A stretch of 64,000 nt of DNA, from NCBI GenBank assembly GCA_031399025.1, contig JANNOJ010000024.1, positions 1 through 64,000 of the forward strand. The letters run 5' to 3'. Position 1 is the stretch's first letter, and every line of letters starts with the position of its first letter. This document shows, one piece after another, positions 6,429-13,342 of this stretch. The notes beneath the pieces are model-generated. The model searched no databases. It was not told the origin of the DNA and worked only from the letters and a program-made list of their open reading frames with translations. The translations under genes were made by a program, and so were the position numbers. Source of the stretch: CBDBZL01 sp031399025 (GTDB lineage Bacteria; Pseudomonadota; Alphaproteobacteria; Sphingomonadales; Sphingomonadaceae).

Positions 6429-8186
6429 CCACCGGCTCCTGACGACACTCGGCTGGGCAGCGGGCGCCGCCGCGCTGCCCAGTTCCGCTTCGCGCCGATC
6501 TAGGTCCGCATTGACCAGGTGGCGGGCAGCAAACCCGTAGACAACGCAGTCGAGCGCTTCCGCGCGGCGGCCCGGAATGCGCTCGAAGCGGCGCAACGGT
6601 TGTCCGCGGACATAGCGCACAACGCGCCGCTCTGACGCGAGCTGTTCAAACCAGATGGGCTCCAGCGACTCGCTGAATCGGATCGTCCGCCCCGAACTCA
6701 ACCGCGTCAAAATCTGTGCCTTGAGTCCGTCGACCCCCACCAGGAACAGCTTCGATCCTTTCGAGTGACTCGCCGCGATTGCCGGCCGCGGGCCTGCAAC
6801 GCCCTTCCCTGCCACAACGCGACGCGCGAAGCGCGGCCGGCAGTACGAATAGACGATATCCGTCACGCCGCCGTCACCGGAGTCGATCACCGCAGCATCA
6901 ATCCGCAGCGTGCCGCCGTTCGGATGCGACCATGTGGTGCGTAGCAAGTCGTCCAGTTCCGCCCAAGTCGTATCTTCAAGCGAGCTACCCCAGATGACAT
7001 GATGCGCGAGCACGAAGGCATCAGCGCGCGACCAGCCAATCAGCGTCGTCTCTAGCCGATCGTCCTGCACGTCGACTCCCGCGGTGACGATCAGCACATC
7101 TGGGGGGATGCGCGCGAGGTCGAATGCCTCGGCACGCGACTGCAAAGCGCTTTCGTCAAGTGTGTCCGCCGACTCCCGCCACCCTTGCGCCAGGATGGTG
7201 TTGACGAAGGTCTGAAGCTGATCGGGATGATCCTTCGCCGCCAGAAACTCGGCGGCGAGCTTGGCCCAGCTCGCATTCGGCAGCCCCGACACAAGCGCAT
7301 TCAGCCGGAATCCAGCGTGCCCCTGAACCTCGAGCCGCGTGGCGCGCCACTGCCCTTGTGTCACCATAGCGGACTTATTGCGCTCGGCGATCAACTCGGC
7401 GCAGTGCGGACAGCGAAAAGCGGCCGTTTCCGGCCGGTCCGGCTCCCATTCGATGTGCGACCACTGGATTTCTGAAAGCGCCCCACACTCTGGGCAGGGC
7501 ACCTCAAACACCCGCGCGTCGGACAGGACATAGGACCGCAGCACATTGCTGGTCTCCTCCAGCGTCGGCGTGCTGCCCATGATGATCTTGCGATTGGCGT
7601 AGCTGAGCGTCCGCTTCTCGGCGAGCATGATGGGGCTTCCCTCAGGTCCAGGCTCCATGGCGTCCGCTTCGTCGATCAGCAGCACGCGCACATTCTGCCG
7701 GCGCAGATTGCGGGGCGCCTTCGCCGCGACGATCTTAAGCGACCCGCCGGCGAAGCGACGCGACAGCAGCGTGTTACGGCCGGACTCGTCGGCCTCGGCC
7801 GATAAGAGTCCGGCGAGCACGGGTGTGGCGGCAAAGATCGGCTCCACGTCGCTGACCATGTAGTCGCGACAATCCGCCTCAGTTGGCAGCAATGCCCAGA
7901 TCGGCGATGGCTCATTAGCAATGTAGGACGCCAGCGCGCCCGTCAGCAGAGTCGTGAAGCCTACGCGCACCGGCTTGACGATTGTCACGCGCTCAATCGT
8001 AGGATCGCTGATCGCATCGGCAATCTCGCGCTGATATGGCCACAGCTTCACCCGCCCCGGCAGCGCCGACACGCCTTCGGGTAGCCGCATGTGTGTTTCT
8101 ATCCATTCGGAAAGCTGCAGTCGTGCCGGGGGAACCAGTGCCCGAAGCGCCGCTCGCCGGACATCTTGAAGCGTTTCAAGCGCCAT
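6417..8186 (-). CDS. Terminase large subunit, GpA family
   Basis: A 589-residue DNA-packaging motor and nuclease of the lambda GpA type. A deviant Walker A region spans residues about 68-80 (I-V-K-P-V-R-V-G-F-T-T). Walker B is V-L-L-I-D-E-A-D at about 168-175. The S-T-P-T motif follows, then a zinc ribbon (C-P-E-C-G and C-P-H-C). The C-terminal nuclease part begins with A-G-V-D-V-Q-D-D-R-L-E. Length fits the family. Its ATG overlaps the stop of the upstream unknown gene by 11 bases. The protein would load the element's own DNA into its own heads together with TerS. Confidence 0.95.
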   Translation of the reverse strand: MALETLQDVRRAALRALVPPARLQLSEWIETHMRLPEGVSALPGRVKLWPYQREIADAISDPTIERVTIVKPVRVGFTTLLTGALASYIANEPSPIWALLPTEADCRDYMVSDVEPIFAATPVLAGLLSAEADESGRNTLLSRRFAGGSLKIVAAKAPRNLRRQNVRVLLIDEADAMEPGPEGSPIMLAEKRTLSYANRKIIMGSTPTLEETSNVLRSYVLSDARVFEVPCPECGALSEIQWSHIEWEPDRPETAAFRCPHCAELIAERNKSAMVTQGQWRATRLEVQGHAGFRLNALVSGLPNASWAKLAAEFLAAKDHPDQLQTFVNTILAQGWRESADTLDESALQSRAEAFDLARIPPDVLIVTAGVDVQDDRLETTLIGWSRADAFVLAHHVIWGSSLEDTTWAELDDLLRTTWSHPNGGTLRIDAAVIDSGDGGVTDIVYSYCRPRFARRVVAGKGVAGPRPAIAASHSKGSKLFLVGVDGLKAQILTRLSSGRTIRFSESLEPIWFEQLASERRVVRYVRGQPLRRFERIPGRRAEALDCVVYGFAARHLVNADLDRREAELGSAAAPAAQPSVVRSRWLGR

Positions 8187-8709
8187 GTGGATCTATACCA
8201 ATCGCAGCGCAGAAATCTCGATATCCGGCATCTGGGTTCGATTGATAGGGTTCTTTCTCTGCAATACATCGCAGAGCATAATGGACTCCTCGGTAAATGT
8301 TGTAAGCTACTACATCAGCGTAAAGTGATCCCTCAGATCGTAACTCTTGAAGTATATAATCTAGCGACCCATTGTACTTTACCCATCCGTGTGGAGATCT
8401 GATTGTATTATCGAGTTCGACGGATACTTCGAGTAAGCTGACTTTAACGATCTGAAAAGTGTGCCCCAATGTCATAAGCATAGGAAGCTCCCACCATCCC
8501 TCTCCATTAAAGAAGCCCCAAAGACCACCGTGTCCGCGATTATTAAATTCGGGTGCTTTACCTATCTCTCCCTCCCACTCGTGACACGAAACGTAGCCGT
8601 ACTCAGGCCATATGAAACCACCATATCCGACACCCGCCGGCCCAGAAGCCCGCGCCATGTACGGATACAGGGGGCCAGTCGGTTCTTCAGTCCACGGCTC
8701 AAAGTCCAT
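8176..8709 (-). CDS. Unrecognised protein encoded between terminase subunits
   Basis: A 177-residue protein I cannot assign. It is rich in Gly, Trp and Tyr in its first half (G-Y-G-G-F-I-W-P-E-Y-G-Y, then H-G-G-L-W-G-F-F-N-G-E-G-W-W-E-L) and has charged helical sequence later. The start at 8709 overlaps the TerS stop by 11 bases and its stop overlaps the TerL start by 11 bases, so it is built into the packaging operon. Its second half is clearly richer in A+T than the flanking terminase genes. Possible roles include modifying packaging specificity or acting against a helper or rival phage. Both are speculation. Confidence 0.6.
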   Translation of the reverse strand: MDFEPWTEEPTGPLYPYMARASGPAGVGYGGFIWPEYGYVSCHEWEGEIGKAPEFNNRGHGGLWGFFNGEGWWELPMLMTLGHTFQIVKVSLLEVSVELDNTIRSPHGWVKYNGSLDYILQELRSEGSLYADVVAYNIYRGVHYALRCIAEKEPYQSNPDAGYRDFCAAIGIDPHGA

Positions 8710-9181
8710 TTGATGCTTCCTCCAGCGCTGCACGTACTTCTAGGTCGATACCCGAAACGTCATCCTTGCTAAGGTGGGGGAGCCGCTGTTGTATGCGCGA
8801 AGGGAGCGCCAGCATGGCCGATCGAACGTCCCGTAGAACGCTGGACCAGGCGCGCTCAACTTCGCGGGCGGACAGCATCTCGCCGCGGGCGATAGCGTTC
8901 TTCAGTGCAAGCGAGTCCGCCTGTTCGCGCGCAACGCGGACGCGCTCTTGCGTCAGGTTGACAGAACCCCCGCGACCGGCCGCTTGCGCGCGAAGGTGCG
9001 CGCAATAGGCACGAGCGGACTCTCGCGCCGGAAAGCCGTTGCCGCTCTTACTGAGAATGCCCCGCTTCGCCAGATCGCGAACGGTGCGACCCGACACGCC
9101 CAGGAGATCGCCGAGATGTTCGGCGTCCAATGCCTCTATAGGCTCCACATCCCCGCCCAGGAGATCGTCAAACGCGGCCAT
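8699..9181 (-). CDS. Terminase small subunit, Nu1-like
   Basis: A 160-residue DNA-recognition subunit of the terminase. The N-terminal half is a Nu1/MerR-like winged helix: L-G-D-L-L-G-V-S-G-R-T-V-R-D-L-A-K-R-G-I. A helical oligomerisation part follows, R-V-R-V-A-R-E-Q-A-D-S-L-A-L-K-N, ending with a segment that should contact TerL. It would select the element's cos or pac site. Such sites usually lie just upstream of terS, here 9182-9279. Confidence 0.88.
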   Translation of the reverse strand: MAAFDDLLGGDVEPIEALDAEHLGDLLGVSGRTVRDLAKRGILSKSGNGFPARESARAYCAHLRAQAAGRGGSVNLTQERVRVAREQADSLALKNAIARGEMLSAREVERAWSSVLRDVRSAMLALPSRIQQRLPHLSKDDVSGIDLEVRAALEEASNGL

Positions 9182-9279
9182 AGAGCCGGAACCCTTCGAT
9201 AGAATCTTTCAGCGGCTGAAACTTCGGGCTCCGCGACCCCCCCCGCAGGGCGCCCCGGCGGGGGAGGACCCGAACGCCA
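9182..9279. promoter_or_regulatory. Intergenic region upstream of terS, candidate cos/pac site
   Basis: These 98 bases separate the replication gene from terS and form the longest gene-free gap inside the minus-strand operon of the element. They contain a GC-rich inverted repeat with arms CCCCCGC (9240-9246) and GCGGGGG (9258-9264). The position matches that of cos in lambda-type packaging modules. Cleavage cannot be shown from sequence, and the repeat could instead be a transcriptional pause or terminator without a T-run. Confidence 0.35.
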
Positions 9280-11493
9280 TCACGCCGCGCCTTCGTCGTC
9301 AGCATCGAATGCGTTCACTTCATCTCGAAAGGCGGGGTAGGGCGGCTCATGAGCCGCACCCGCCATATACGTAGTATAGGGGGGTGGGTGCGTGCGGGTT
9401 GGTGCGGGGGTCGGTGCAGGCTCCGTGCAGGGTTCGTGCATCGCTTGGTGCAGGGTTCGTGCAAGGGTTGGTGCAACCCCAAGCCCGGTCGCCCATGCCC
9501 GATTATCGCGCTGATAGACGTTCTGGCCATTGAGGATCGCGCCCCTATGCAGCAGCCGCTGCAACGCTGCCTCGAAGCCTCGATGCCCTATACCCTCACC
9601 CAAGGGCATCTTTGCGAACACCCGCGGCGCATAGTTCGAAGCCGATGCGTTCGGCGACACGGCACGCCGCTCGGCTGCTGTCTTGGCCAGGCAAGCCATG
9701 AACGCATCATCTTCGATGCCGGCGCGTGCGGAAGCACAGACACTCATCGGTAGATCGGCGTCGCGCGCAAATGCCCATTCGTACCACCTGAACTTCACGG
9801 TTTCGCCGTTACGCGCATAGTTTGCCTTCTGACGGCTGAGCACACGCGCATCACGGTCGATCGGGCTGCCATCCGCCTCGCTTGGCGTTTCAAGAAAGAG
9901 CCGTGAGCGGACCTGATTTTCCCAGGCAGTCGAGCCGGAGAAGCTGCCACCTGCTTTGTTCGGATGGCCTAGGAACAGCACGGCGCCGCCGATGCGCATC
10001 GCCAGCCGGTTCAGCAGCGCGACAAATGCCGCCACATCGTGCCGCGCGTTCTCATTGCCAGCGAACAGGTGCGCCACGTTATCTAGCGCCACGAAGGTTA
10101 TTCCGTTGCCGCTTGCTGCTGCCTCGAGCGAGTCGAAACGGGGCGCGACCCGCAGCTCGCCCCGGTCGCTAAAGGTGCAGAGCTCCGTATCCGTCTCGCC
10201 GGCGAGCGACGATAGAAACAGCCTACCCGACAGGCTCGAGAGAGGCGCCTCTAGCATGGCGCAAATCGCGATTTGGCGCCGATGCAATTCCAGCGCATCA
10301 TCTTCGCAGGTCAGGTAGAGCGCCCTGGCTTCGCGCGTCTCAATTCCGAGGAACGGTCGACCAAGCGCGATGCAGGTGGCGAGTTGCTGAGTGATGAGCG
10401 ACTTGCCCGCGCTGCCAGGGCCGGTGAGGTAGGTTGCCTGCCCCATGGGAATCCACTCGCGCAACGCCCACTCGCGTTGCGGCAAATCGGCGCCGTGCCA
10501 GGCCGCGGGATCGATCAGCCGCAGGTCAGGCAGTTTAGCAGGTGCGCCGCCGAGCAAGTTCAGATCGGACTCGGGTAGTTCGTCGAAATCGTCGGGTCCG
10601 ATCCCGTCGGGCCTTTCGCAGCCCAGAAGCTCAACGGTGCGCTCGGCGGCCTTCTCGCCAAACGCTTCGCGAAGGGATGGCAACCCAAATAGGGACTTGT
10701 CGGCGCTAAGGCGCTTAGCCGCGTCGCGGGCCATGCTCTTGAGCGCCTTCTTGCGATCGGCGCCCGCCGCATCCCGAATGGCGCGGGTGAATTCGATGAC
10801 CGAGTCTTCATTCCATCCCGCGCGCGTCAGGAAACCAATCAGCGTAAGTGTGGCATTGTGCCGGCCGCCCTCGCTCGGGAAAGCACGCGCCGCGATCGTA
10901 GCGGCCGCGAGGCGGCGGAAGGCGTGCAACAGTTCATCCCGATCGCACGTCGCCGGCTCCCCGGCACTGCCGCGCCACTCAATCGATTCCCCGGACTCGT
11001 GCCTCGAGCCAGGAAAGACGGTTTGCGATGGCTGGTCGGTTCCGCTGTTGCTGCGCAACTCCAGCAGCGTCTTTGATGAACCGGGCTCGCGAACCTGTTC
11101 CGTCCGGAGATCCGGCGCGCGGTAGAGCCAGTGTGAGTCGGGATTCCCCTGCCGGCCAAACACGGCTGGCGTTGGGGGCAAGAAAGCGGGCGCGAGGGAG
11201 CGCGCTTCCACGCTGTCCAGGTCGATGTCTACCAGCCCGCCGCTGGCCTCGCCGAGGATGATGCCGATGTTCTGCGCCTGACCGTTGAAGTGCTGGGCCG
11301 CTGTGTCAGCGTCCAGCCGCAGCCTTCCCCAGCCTTTTGATTGCGGTCCCTTTTGACGGGTGGGGATAGGGACGGGAGCCCAACCGCGGGCGATGTACGA
11401 GCGGGCGATTGCAAGCGGCTTCAGAGCTTCGTCGGCGCCCAGAAGGTCGGCCCAGTCGGTTGGCGGTTCCGCTGTAACCCATTGAGTTTCCAA
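9280..11493 (-). CDS. Prim-pol DNA primase/polymerase fused to RepA-like helicase
   Basis: A 737-residue replication protein. Residues 1 to about 200 form a bifunctional primase-polymerase (prim-pol) domain with the metal-binding D-x-D at D89/D91 (V-D-I-D-L-D) and the conserved His H165 in P-G-S-R-H-E-S-G-E. A RecA-fold helicase of the RepA/AAA_25 type follows, with Walker A G-P-G-S-A-G-K-S at 358-365 and a Y-L-T-C-E-D-D Walker B-like motif. The C-terminus carries a Pro/Thr-rich repeat region encoded by the 9388-9474 repeats. The start is TTG at 11493. The in-frame TAA lies three codons upstream, so no earlier start is possible. It is the first gene inside attR and would drive autonomous replication of the element. 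Confidence 0.85.
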   Translation of the reverse strand: METQWVTAEPPTDWADLLGADEALKPLAIARSYIARGWAPVPIPTRQKGPQSKGWGRLRLDADTAAQHFNGQAQNIGIILGEASGGLVDIDLDSVEARSLAPAFLPPTPAVFGRQGNPDSHWLYRAPDLRTEQVREPGSSKTLLELRSNSGTDQPSQTVFPGSRHESGESIEWRGSAGEPATCDRDELLHAFRRLAAATIAARAFPSEGGRHNATLTLIGFLTRAGWNEDSVIEFTRAIRDAAGADRKKALKSMARDAAKRLSADKSLFGLPSLREAFGEKAAERTVELLGCERPDGIGPDDFDELPESDLNLLGGAPAKLPDLRLIDPAAWHGADLPQREWALREWIPMGQATYLTGPGSAGKSLITQQLATCIALGRPFLGIETREARALYLTCEDDALELHRRQIAICAMLEAPLSSLSGRLFLSSLAGETDTELCTFSDRGELRVAPRFDSLEAAASGNGITFVALDNVAHLFAGNENARHDVAAFVALLNRLAMRIGGAVLFLGHPNKAGGSFSGSTAWENQVRSRLFLETPSEADGSPIDRDARVLSRQKANYARNGETVKFRWYEWAFARDADLPMSVCASARAGIEDDAFMACLAKTAAERRAVSPNASASNYAPRVFAKMPLGEGIGHRGFEAALQRLLHRGAILNGQNVYQRDNRAWATGLGVAPTLARTLHQAMHEPCTEPAPTPAPTRTHPPPYTTYMAGAAHEPPYPAFRDEVNAFDADDEGAA
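9388..9474. repeat. Tandem ~11-bp iteron-like repeats inside the primase gene
   Basis: Eight units beginning GTGC start at 9392, 9402, 9414, 9425, 9436, 9448, 9459 and 9471, spaced 10-12 bases, close to one helical turn (an extra GTGC lies at 9388). On the minus strand the consensus is close to TGCACSAACCC. An A+T-rich stretch (9364-9379) flanks them. Such phased repeats next to an A+T-rich box beside a primase-helicase gene resemble a replication origin. They also encode the protein's C-terminal repeat region. Confidence 0.6.
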
Positions 11494-11543
11494 AGTGCGT
11501 TATTCCCGAAGTTGGGGAGAAAACGCTGCAAAAACAATGGCCC

Positions 11544-11595
11544 GGCACGGACTCTGACTCCGTCAATCGAGGTTCGAATCCTCGCGGGGCATCCA
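11544..11595 (+). other. attR: displaced 3' part of tRNA-Gln(CTG)
   Basis: The sequence folds as the 3' two-thirds of a tRNA. It has an anticodon stem ACGGA/TCCGT with loop CTCTGAC (anticodon CTG at 11554-11556), a T-arm CGAGG-TTCGAAT-CCTCG, an acceptor strand CGGGGCA and a 3' CCA. The matching 5' acceptor strand TGCCCCG and the D-arm are absent upstream, where primase leader sequence begins. This is the usual scar of integration into a tRNA gene. The functional tRNA-Gln should be restored at the attL side outside the window. Confidence 0.85.
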
Positions 11596-11651
11596 CTTTC
11601 GTCCGGGGTGACGCGGCCGTGAGCCCGGCTACCGGCGCGCCCCCGAACGAC

Positions 11652-13313
11652 TCAGGCGCCCACCGCCGTCAGCGCCGAGCCCCGGTCCGCGCCCGCCGCA
11701 AACCGCGCCGTCACCCGCCGCGCATAGGGCTTGGCGGTCACCGTCGAGACCGCGACGTACTCCGCCTGCAGCTGCGCCGGCGTGAGCGTCACCAGCGCGT
11801 AGCCCTTGGTGTCCTGGTCGCAGAAGGCGACCTCCTCGTTGGCCGCCTCGAGGAACCGGCCGAAGCCGGGCAGGATGGAGCCGTAGGACGGGCTGGAGAT
11901 CGCTGTGCAGCCTACCTCCACCGCCGCCAGCCGCCCGTCGGCGGCGTGCAGATTGTTGGCCCAGGAGGCGTGGCTGTCACCGGCCAGCACCAGCGGGCGC
12001 GAGCCGGCCGACGCGAAGGTGGCATACAGCCGTTCGCGCGCGTGCGGATAGCCGTCCCAGGCATCGGTGTTGAACGGCACGCCGGCGCGGTAGCCGGCCA
12101 GCGCGGTGTCGACCTGGCCGCGATAGGCCTCGGGCAGCGCGGCGCGCAGGGTGGCGAAGGTGTCGGCGCCCAGCTGCGCCTCCAGGTCGGGTCCGGCGAC
12201 CCGCGCCATCACCACCTGGTTGCCCAGCACCTGCCACGGCTTGCCGGCGCGCACGGAGGCGGCGAGGACCTCCTCCAGCCACCGGCGCTGCGGCTCGCCC
12301 AGCAGTTCGCGCTGCGGCTCGTCGCGCTCGGCGAGCAGGGCCGCGATCCGTTCCGCCGCCGGCAGCTCGCCCTTGGGCGCCGCCTGCCGGGCGCGCGCAA
12401 GCAGGCGGGTCTCCACCATCGCCAGCGTCGCGAGATCGCCGAATTCGAAGCTGCGGAAGATCGCCGCTGCGCTGCGCAGCGGATCGGGGTCGCGGATCGG
12501 CATCCACTCGAAATAGGCCTGCATGGCCACCGCCTTGCGGCCCGCCCAGTCGCCCTCGTTTTCGGGCTGGTGGTTCTGCGCCCCGCCGAGCCAGCCATCG
12601 TTGGTCACCTCGTGGTCGTCCCACACGCAGATGAACGCGGCGCGCGCATGGGCGGCCTGCAGGTCGGGGTCGGATTTCACCTGGGCGTGGCGGCGCCGGT
12701 AATCGGCCAGGGTGACGATCTCGTGCGGCGGGTCGGGCAGGCGGCCGAGCGCGCGGCCGCTCTCGGCGCCGTAGCCCTCCTCGCCATATTCATAGATGTA
12801 ATCGCCCAGGTGGACGACCGCGTCGAGGCGGGGCAAAGCGGCCATGTCGGCGTAAGCGTTGAACAGGCCGCCCGGGTAGAGCTGGCACGAGGCGACGCCA
12901 AGCACCACCTGGTCCACCGCGCCCACCGGCAGCGTGCGGAACCGGCCGATGGGGGAGGGCACGCCGCCGGGCGCCAGGAACTGGTAGTGGTATTCGCGCC
13001 CCGGCTCGAGCCCGGTTACGACGACCTTGGCGGTGTGGTCGGCGCTGGCGCGGGCGAACACCTGGCCGCCAGCCGCCGGTTCGCCGCCGGGGGTCGTCGT
13101 GACCGACCAGGTGAGCGCGAGGTCGCCGGCAAAGCCGTCCGCGGCCGTGGCGCGGGTCCAGATCACCGCGCCGTCGGCCGCCGGATCGCCGCTGGCGACG
13201 CCATGCGCGAAGGCGACCGATCCCGGCTCCGCTTGGGCCAAGGCGACGCCCGGCAGGCCGAGCGCGGCGCCCGATCCTACCAGCGCCAGCACCCCGCGTC
13301 GGTTCATCTCCAT
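11652..13313 (-). CDS. phoD: Alkaline phosphatase D (PhoD family)
   Basis: A 553-residue periplasmic phosphodiesterase/phosphomonoesterase that frees phosphate from esters. The N-terminus (M-N-R-R-G-V-L-A-L-V-G) has a twin-arginine-like start and a hydrophobic stretch ending A-L-A-Q, consistent with Tat export. A PhoD N-terminal Ig-like domain covers roughly residues 30-125. The metallophosphatase domain carries A-S-C-Q, H-L-G-D-Y-I-Y-E-Y-G, W-D-D-H-E-V-T-N-D and L-A-G-D-S-H-A-S-W, which supply metal ligands. It lies 29 bases downstream of the TonB-dependent receptor gene on the same strand, so the receptor probably imports a product or substrate of this enzyme. Confidence 0.92.
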   Translation of the reverse strand: MEMNRRGVLALVGSGAALGLPGVALAQAEPGSVAFAHGVASGDPAADGAVIWTRATAADGFAGDLALTWSVTTTPGGEPAAGGQVFARASADHTAKVVVTGLEPGREYHYQFLAPGGVPSPIGRFRTLPVGAVDQVVLGVASCQLYPGGLFNAYADMAALPRLDAVVHLGDYIYEYGEEGYGAESGRALGRLPDPPHEIVTLADYRRRHAQVKSDPDLQAAHARAAFICVWDDHEVTNDGWLGGAQNHQPENEGDWAGRKAVAMQAYFEWMPIRDPDPLRSAAAIFRSFEFGDLATLAMVETRLLARARQAAPKGELPAAERIAALLAERDEPQRELLGEPQRRWLEEVLAASVRAGKPWQVLGNQVVMARVAGPDLEAQLGADTFATLRAALPEAYRGQVDTALAGYRAGVPFNTDAWDGYPHARERLYATFASAGSRPLVLAGDSHASWANNLHAADGRLAAVEVGCTAISSPSYGSILPGFGRFLEAANEEVAFCDQDTKGYALVTLTPAQLQAEYVAVSTVTAKPYARRVTARFAAGADRGSALTAVGA

Positions 13314-13342
13314 GCCCTGTGCTCCTATCGTGTGCCGGCGGG

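Larger units (their letters stand above)
138..11595. mobile_element. Integrated tailless phage element (candidate capsid-forming satellite) in tRNA-Gln
   Basis: About 11.5 kb between an IS fragment and a displaced tRNA-Gln 3' end. Almost all genes are on the minus strand, in the order prim-pol/helicase, TerS, unknown, TerL, (two small plus-strand genes), winged-helix-like protein, portal, protease-capsid, joining protein, DUF2190 protein, small protein, integrase. Many neighbouring genes overlap by 8-26 bases, which argues for an intact operon rather than a decayed remnant. No tail tape measure, tail tube, baseplate, lysin or holin gene is present. This layout is that of capsid-forming phage-inducible islands, but a prophage that lost its tail module would look similar. 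The attL side and intact tRNA-Gln are expected left of the window. Confidence 0.8.

Noticed and set aside
11306..11596. Minus-strand frame of 96 codons crossing the tRNA-Gln remnant
   Set aside because: It begins R-G-F-E-P-R-L-T-E-S-E, the common false protein produced by reading the T-arm of a tRNA in antisense.
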